Below, in pieces: positions 51,800 to 62,000 of a stretch of 62,000 bases of DNA. Under the pieces are notes generated by a model. The model searched no databases, was not told where the DNA came from, and saw only the letters and a list, made by a program, of their open reading frames with translations. A program made the translations under genes and the position numbers. The stretch comes from Liolophura sinensis (Eukaryota > Mollusca > Polyplacophora > Chitonida > Chitonidae): the NCBI RefSeq assembly GCF_032854445.1, contig NC_088304.1, forward strand, positions 27,039,732-27,101,731, in the 5' to 3' direction. The stretch's first letter is position 1. Each line of letters begins with the position of its first letter.

Positions 51800-52341
51800 G
51801 TACATGTATCTTGCTAGGCCTACCCTTGACACACTGTGCAGATCTCACAGTATGAAAACACGAAAGATGACCCAACCTTGTGGCGCAAGAACGATATAGT
51901 TTGACAGACTGTTATGTTGTATTAGAAATATGTTACATTCATGACTATCAGACCACTTATGGCAACCTCTTTTAAAGCCCTGTATAATAATAATGTACAG
52001 TAGCAGGATATTTTGCCGCAGAAATTTGATCGTGTCAAAGACGTATTGTGCGACTCGGTGCTCTAGCTCTTTGGTCTAAAGTGGGGTTAGCCGGGGAGAT
52101 TCCCTAAACCTGATACTGTTTAGATAAGGCATAACATCAATAAATCTGTTCAAACAGGACATAGGCGTGTCATCTCCACCAACCCGGACATATCATTTCT
52201 CCTACAACAACAAGGAAACTATATGTACTTTCCAAACAACAAAACCCCGGATTCGGAAATTGTTTACCTGCATGTGAGTTTTTTGTTAATCGAACAACCA
52301 CGTGATGTTTGGATCAAATTGTCACGAGTTTCTAAAGCCAA

Positions 52342-52374
52342 TATAAGAGAATCTGGCCAGTGTTTCGAATCACT
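52342..52374 (+). promoter_or_regulatory. Proximal promoter of lysozyme copy C (TATA box and initiator)
   Basis: TATAAG at 52342-52347 with TCACTG 30 bases downstream (A at 52372) and the ATG at 52401. Identical layout to copy A. In unit 2 the TATA region survives as aatataac, but what follows is deleted. Confidence 0.55.
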
Positions 52375-52400
52375 GAAGTTATCGAAGCCTGGGCTGAACC

Positions 52401-56000
<3,600 letters not shown>

Positions 56001-56239
56001 ATGCATTGTGAAATTCAAATCCATTTAATATGAATATGTCATTCAAAAAAGTAAAATCCCGTAACCTTATTCTCTTTTACGTCTTTTTGATGGACCATGT
56101 CAAGTATATACGATTCGGTGCATTTGTGCTGCCTGTAACAGACATGCTTTTTATAAAAGACCTTGTTGTCTTTCCAGGTTTACGTGGATCCAAACATTCA
56201 GTTTTATAATACTTTTTACCTCGGAGCATAAGATAAGAA

Positions 56240-56245
56240 AATAAA
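56240..56245 (+). promoter_or_regulatory. Polyadenylation signal, lysozyme copy C
   Basis: AATAAA about 240 bases after the TGA at 55998-56000, in the conserved 3' flank. Confidence 0.5.
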
Positions 56246-56748
56246 CGAATTTATGCATGACAAACATTTGCATTGCGTTTTCTTACATTGTTATGTCTTT
56301 CCATCAAATACGTTCTGACTTTCTTGTCTCTGTCCGTAACTTCATGGAAAAACTGATGCAAGGATTCGGATGAAAGTTTGTGGGCATATTGAATCTTATC
56401 TAAAAGGTCAGTTCTTTACGTTGTGTTAGTGCTTGATATTCAGATTTAGACACAGGAATGTTTTTCAGCCATTCTTCATCATTAACGCACAGAAGAGAGT
56501 AACTGTGCATTCATCCATAATATGAGAAATTGTAGTTTCACCGTGGTGTGGTTTTACGTTCTGGGAATATGGCCGTTATTGTCAATTTTCTTTAACTTTG
56601 TGCTTATATTGAGCTGTGTGTAAAACATTTGTAGCCGCTGCCAAAATGACCTTAAATATTGTGCTAGCGCGTCATTCAAAAGAAAAGTGATAGACAACGT
56701 GCCCCATGTAACAATGTATTCAAGAAAACGTCTTATTTGAAATTCCAA

Positions 56749-56920
56749 TTATTTATTTATTGATTTGATTGGTGTTTTACGCCGTACTCAAGAATATTTC
56801 ACTTATACGACGGCGGCCGGCATTATGGTGAGTGGGATCCGGGCCGAGCCCGGGGGAAACCCACGACCATCCGCAGGTTGCTAACAGACTTTACCACGTG
56901 GTGCCGGATAGGAACCCGGC
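56749..56920 (-). mobile_element. SINE, minus strand, unit 4
   Basis: Orthologue of 14121. Confidence 0.78.
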
Positions 56921-57224
56921 ATTTGAGATTCGAATAACGGATAAAGCATGTTGGCACGTTATTAATGAATCAAATAACTAAATTCTCTTCAATGGGCAAA
57001 AGATCAATGCACCCAGCTTTATTCCTATCAATTTACTACATACATCCACTGTGCCTTATGCATCCCTTCATGGCACCCTATCAAGAGTTTTGGGAATTTC
57101 TGATAATACTAATTTTTCAAAATTGTGTAATATCTTCAGTTAAACGAGCTTAGGTAATATATTCAGTGAAATATTCTACGGACCTTTCAAAAACCCAAAA
57201 CTAGGCTCCGGAGGGCTGTACCTT

Positions 57225-57390
57225 TATTTGTTTAATTGGTGTTTTACGCCGTTCTAAGGAATATTTCACTTATACGACAAATCATTATGATGGGAAGAAA
57301 ACGGGCTTAATCAGGTGGAACTCACGACCATTCACAGACTGCCGCCAGACCTTTCCACGTGCGACCGCAGAAGAACGCTGTACCTTCTCA
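57225..57390 (-). mobile_element. SINE, minus strand, unit 4
   Basis: Orthologue of 2697. Confidence 0.75.
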
Positions 57391-57727
57391 TATACACCTG
57401 TATTTGAGAATGGAAAGAGATCTACTCAATATTTCAGTCCAACCTATTGTCTGAACACTTTTTTCAGGTATATCTTTATTAATTTTGATTTATGTTGTGC
57501 GTTTTTAACTGTGTCGGCCACTCATGGCCACCAAGGCCCCTGTGTAAGTCTGGGATTAAACCTCACTTGGTGTATTCTACCAACTGAAAAGACAAGCGGC
57601 CTAACCTATTAGCCATTCTTCTCTCCCCGTATACGGGTAATAACATACATGTATATATACGATTATCGGTGAGAAACATTTGAACATTTATTTGATTTAG
57701 AGGAGTTGTATATGATACAAAATATTT

Positions 57728-57805
57728 ATGTGATTTGTCTTTTACGGCGTACTCGAGAATATTTCACTTATACCACGGCAGCCAACATTAAGGTGTTGAA
57801 ATATA
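57728..57805 (-). mobile_element. SINE tail fragment, unit 4
   Basis: Orthologue of the fragment at 3199. Confidence 0.6.
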
Positions 57806-58866
57806 ATCAGTAGGTCTACACCCTGAAATTCTGATCTACCCTAATACATAATTATTGACATTCATAGTCAAAACTAGTCCTTTCTAAAATTTCGAAAACG
57901 TATTTTCCTTAAGCCAAGATGGCAGACAAAGAAATTATTGTAAAATAATATATAGCCATTAAAATTCTATAGTTGGGAGACGATAGCTTTTCCTTCAGCC
58001 TAACATCCTAATGGGTGGAATATTTTTTCAAAAAAACTTTTATAGAATATAGAAAATTACTAATTTACAAATGTACTAATCCACCATGAATAATTCTTCC
58101 GTGATGGTACACAATTTCCATTAATAACTAAAATCTACTTAGTATTTCACATACACTTCAGCTTCATGAATGCAAACCCAAGGCATTTGCCTTCATTGTG
58201 ATATTCAAAAACCTTTCCAATGTGCAACACTGACATTTCAGTGTCTTTTCTCAATTTTAAATACTTTTACTGGGCATAATAGTCTGCTGATAGAATGTGC
58301 TAGAGTTTACAATATAATAAAACATCACACCATATATTTGCTGATAGTTTGTAGGTAGTAGCGTGTATATTTTTTTCCCTCAGTTTTGATGCCGCGCGTG
58401 TAAACTAATGTCTTTCTCAATTAGATAATTAGTTTATTGCGATTATAATAAATGATGGTAGATATGTCTTCCACGGAAGAAGAGGAACATTTCTATGTAT
58501 AACATTTCTATTCTGACACAGTTACATGTGTGAACAGAAACAATTAGCTGTTGTTGTAGGCCTACCTAACCTTGGCCTTAGACACCACCAAAACTGTGGC
58601 CAACTCTCTCCAAGTGGTCAAACAATAGGTAAATAATTAAAACACGCACCCTAGGCAACACTAAAAGCAAAGATAGCAAAGATATATACATTTATGTGTG
58701 TATGTGTGTAGTGCTGCCAATATGCAAACTGAAGCTGTAAAACTGTTCAAGTAGCCTAATGACATGGCCCTCATAGCAGAATTATGCCATCTGCACAGTT
58801 GATGAGTCTTCCCTTGAAGTGTTACGAGATTGGTTGGCTTAGGGTCAGTGGTGTTACTAGTGCACA

Positions 58867-59150
58867 TATAAAAGCGCCCGTCTCTAAATGGTAGAGAAAT
58901 GGTAGAGAAAGCTTTGTGCAACCCAGTCGTATATACTGCTTCGTGGTTGGAACTTTGGTGAAGGTGAGAATATTTTCATGAAAATTTTTGCATATTCAGA
59001 AAGACAAAACGGTGTACGTATTCAATAACACTGGAAGGAAACAGGCATTCCCAATTCGAGTGTAAGTTAGACTGTAAATTGTAGTAAAAGTTATTTGAAT
59101 TGTGTACTGGTACAAGTGTAATTTGGATGCATGGAGTTTTCGTAAATAAA
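58867..59150 (+). promoter_or_regulatory. Conserved TATA-to-AATAAA segment, unit 4
   Basis: TATAAAAG at 58867-58874, donor-like gaaggtgagaat near 58961-58972, AATAAA at 59145-59150. Confidence 0.3.
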
Positions 59151-59621
59151 CCTTAGCTAACGCATTTTTGTTGGGTAGGATTAAATAACATTGGCGAAGA
59201 AGTCTCCCAGATTACAGCATCCCAAGATAGATGCGTGACAGGAACTTCAAAGCCAGAACGACGCAAATGGAACTTTTTGCTGGAGACAGTCAAGTCTTTT
59301 CGAACCTTTTCTTTTGCCAAGGTTATACACAGGGTAGATAACTCTACAGGGAAAAGGCACGTTGCCTATGGATGCTCACTGCATTCGATATAACAGAGAG
59401 GAAGCAGTCAGTATTGTCTCCTTATGAAAAGCCAGAACTTTAAATTCGGGTTCAGTTAACCGGCCATATGTTGATCTACGGCGTGACGTACTCGGGATCT
59501 ATATCCGCTATTGATACTACAGTTTGTTTATTCTCTGAATTTAATCACGTAATATTCGACCATTTATCTGATCTCACTTCTGAGAAAACTCCTAAATGAA
59601 TGAAACAGTACTATTTTTTCA

Positions 59622-59750
59622 TTTATTTGACTGGTGTGTTAAAGGATGTTTTACTTATACGACGGCGGCCAGCATTATGGCGGGAGGAAACCGGACAGAG
59701 TCCGGGTGAAACCCACGACCATTCGCTGGTTGCTGGTAGAATTTCTGCAT
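59622..59750 (-). mobile_element. SINE 3' half, unit 4
   Basis: Orthologue of 16999. Confidence 0.72.
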
Positions 59751-60368
59751 GAGTATTAGTATTTATGAAATATGAAATACTATATCATATATAGCGGGTA
59801 AAAGCAGCGCAGCAACGGCAGTGAGAAATAATTCGTAAACATATCCAATTCAAGGTAAAAATATAGGTATTTGGATTCAGCGTTACTCAACTCGTACACT
59901 CCCCATGCTAATGTAATGAACAAGGAATGCTTATACAGCTTCTCTCCCTTGGTAAACGTTTGTAATCATCAGAAATGTGACTCAGAGCTTGTCAGTGATT
60001 TTCAAAAAGCCAATCGAGAATGAAAGTGAAAGCTGCAGTAAACAATTGCTAAAACTCCATATAAAAATATTCACAAATATAATAATAGACAGTGTTACAT
60101 GCCCTAATAATGAGCATTAAGAATTAAACTGTTAACATTTTCTAAAGGCTAAAATGTAAAATATGCTAAATGGCGTATTATGCGGGCAACAACATGTTGA
60201 AATGTTACGCAAAGAAGTGTTAATTTCTAACACATTAGAATCTAATCTTAGGATTGTTGTAACTCGACCACCACTTCAAAACTGTTGAATTTAACATTGT
60301 TTAAGTCATACATAATATTTCACTTTTAAGCGTGTAGGTTTGATCTCGTTTTGTCGCATTTTTTTCTC

Positions 60369-60398
60369 GGGGGGCGGGGGCGGGGGCGGGGGCGGGGC
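60369..60398 (+). repeat. GGGGGC VNTR, unit 4 (longest)
   Basis: One GGGGGC unit more than in unit 2. Confidence 0.9.
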
Positions 60399-61329
60399 AA
60401 TTTACTTATTTACATGTGAAAAGTCAGAGGTTACTGTTTTATGGAACGTAGGTAAAGTCTCGTCACAGACGATCCACCGGGAATAGTGTAAATGTTTGGA
60501 CTACAGCGACAGTGAATCTTCATTGGCTCCCTTCTTCCTGACATGGGCTCAGACGACTGACCGAATTAATTTGTTGTCGCTTTGAATAAATATATTGATA
60601 TATTTAAAATACTTTTTAGTGCTTCAGATGTCAGACGAGATATTTAGAGACTACATTGTGGCCGAAGTCATAACCCGAATCTCACAAGTCGCAGTGTCTG
60701 TGGGTACATGGACAAAAATAACTTCTGGTTGTCAGTAGGGAATGTAGTTTTGTGTATTTTAGAGTATAACGACTTTTTTTTGCTTGGCGTTGCTGGGCAC
60801 GACTCCCAGCTGCCGGCATAGAAAGGTCCAGACTTTGACGGTCAAAGTATGTCAAGATTTCTCACAGGCTAGGCCAGGCATGCACCAAAGCTTATTGGCC
60901 ACGGAATGTTTGGGACTGAGTAACAGCGCTAAACATTAACATTGTCGCTTATGAAAATTTAACGGAGGTCTGTGGCCACATTCGAGATCGCTAGCCTGTG
61001 AGAACATGTTGTGGATGTGACCTAATCCACCATACAGAGCCAAGAGCAAACATTCTTGTACAGCTGGTTGACGAATTACAAGGCTATGTCACGGTAACCC
61101 AGACAATTGTGTACATTACTGAATCCTTACAATTTTATTTCACAGAATACAAAGCAAGCTATACAAGCATACAAATAGAGGACTTTTAAATCGAATTCAT
61201 TTAAAAGTAACTTGTCTGTTTAAAGTAACAACTCTTTTCTTCAGGAATTTCTATAAAACTCAGCGCCTCAATTTTCTACTCTAAATAACTTTTTGTGAAA
61301 CATTTTGATACGCCCGTGTTATAAGAAAT

Positions 61330-61603
61330 GGGGGCCTCCGTTGGTTAGTTGGTTAGGGCGATGGCGGAGCGTAATGACCCAAGAGCCTCTCACCAATGCG
61401 GTCGCTGTTAGTTCAAGTCCAGATCATGCTGACTTCCTCTCCGGCCGCACGTGAGAATGTCTGCCATTAACCTATGGCATGGTATGCTCGTGGGTTTCCC
61501 TCGGGTTCTACCCGGTTTCCACCCATCAAAATACTGGCCGCCTTATAACTGAAATATTTTTGAGTACGACATAAAACACCAATCAAATAAATAAAAAATA
61601 AAT
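61330..61603 (+). mobile_element. SINE, full length, unit 4
   Basis: Orthologue of 18699. Confidence 0.8.
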
Positions 61604-62000
61604 ATAAGAATTGTAATCAAAATAAATGCCTATTATGTCTGACGGGTTTATCGATAATTACAGATAAAAGCAACAAGAGTTCGAACTCCAAACTTTTCAG
61701 TTAAATCCCTCTTAAATGGTGACTACTATTTAACTGGGGAATTACTTATTCACTTATCCTTGATCCTTCAAGTTACAAGTCAAAAACGTTTGCCATTAAT
61801 AAAAAAACCTAACACTTCAGCACAGAGTGCGCTATTACGTTGGTTCAACGTTTAATCAGTTCCCCTTTCCTTTCATTTAGTGGGAGGACGGAAACAATAT
61901 TTACCTATTTAATTGGTCTTTAATGTTGACGATGGGGGTAAGCTTTATGGGTGGAAGAAACTGGTGCTCATGGAGAAAATTGTAGCCCATTCCAGTATCC

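Larger units (their letters stand above)
56181..62000 (+). repeat. Tandem array unit 4, cut by window end
   Basis: Start of a fourth unit, aligned with 13551-19400 and 43056-49150. Only the spacer is inside the window; its lysozyme exons would lie to the right of the window. The left part resembles unit 3 more closely and the right part resembles unit 2. Confidence 0.88.
56246..62000. other. Unit 4 spacer, no supported gene
   Basis: Homologous to the start of units 2 and 3. SINEs, the TATA-to-AATAAA segment and the longest GGGGGC VNTR are present. Confidence 0.6.

Overview
The window looks like nuclear DNA of a lophotrochozoan invertebrate, most likely a mollusc. Multi-exon genes have spliceosomal introns, there are many tRNA-derived SINEs, TA microsatellites, a RNase H-bearing LINE and a Ty3/gypsy-type LTR element. 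No species is claimed. All calls come from reading the sequence by eye.

The backbone is a tandem array with a period of about 13.1-13.5 kb. An anchor motif (tacgtggatccaaacattc or a close variant) recurs at 10, 13551, 43056 and 56181. This gives unit 1 (1-13550), unit 2 (13551-43055), unit 3 (43056-56180) and the start of unit 4 (56181-62000). Each complete unit ends in a plus-strand gene for a secreted phage-type (T4-like) lysozyme. Copy A (8833-13365) and copy C (52401-56000) are intact five-exon models of 241 codons: signal peptide, six-cysteine defensin-like domain, then lysozyme domain. Copy B (40846-42875) keeps the three lysozyme exons but has lost the signal and Cys-rich exons through a deletion of about 1.3 kb. 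A second signal-peptide-like exon (8113-8213, 39333-39436, 51696-51799) lies upstream in all three units. It has the same splice phase, so it could replace exon 1, and in copy B it could join directly to the lysozyme domain. The window begins just past another lysozyme copy and ends inside unit 4, so the array continues on both sides.

Unit 2 is about 17.7 kb longer than expected because of a nested retrotransposon block (19778-37496). A Ty3/gypsy-type LTR element inserted into the spacer with a 4-bp target duplication (TCCT); the empty site is preserved in unit 3. A LINE then inserted into its 5' LTR with an 11-bp target duplication (CTTTGTGAAAG). The LINE plus about 0.4 kb of flank was later tandemly duplicated, giving two minus-strand LINE copies. 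The LTR element carries integrase upstream of the RNase H region and lacks the RT core. Each LINE carries, at its 5' end, a short leader that encodes the first ten residues of histone H4.

The spacers between lysozyme genes (about 8 kb) hold SINE copies, VNTRs and one conserved TATA-to-AATAAA segment, but no protein gene I can support. Units 1-4 differ by SINE insertions, VNTR copy number and microsatellite-associated deletions, and they show mosaic similarity as expected from unequal exchange or gene conversion.
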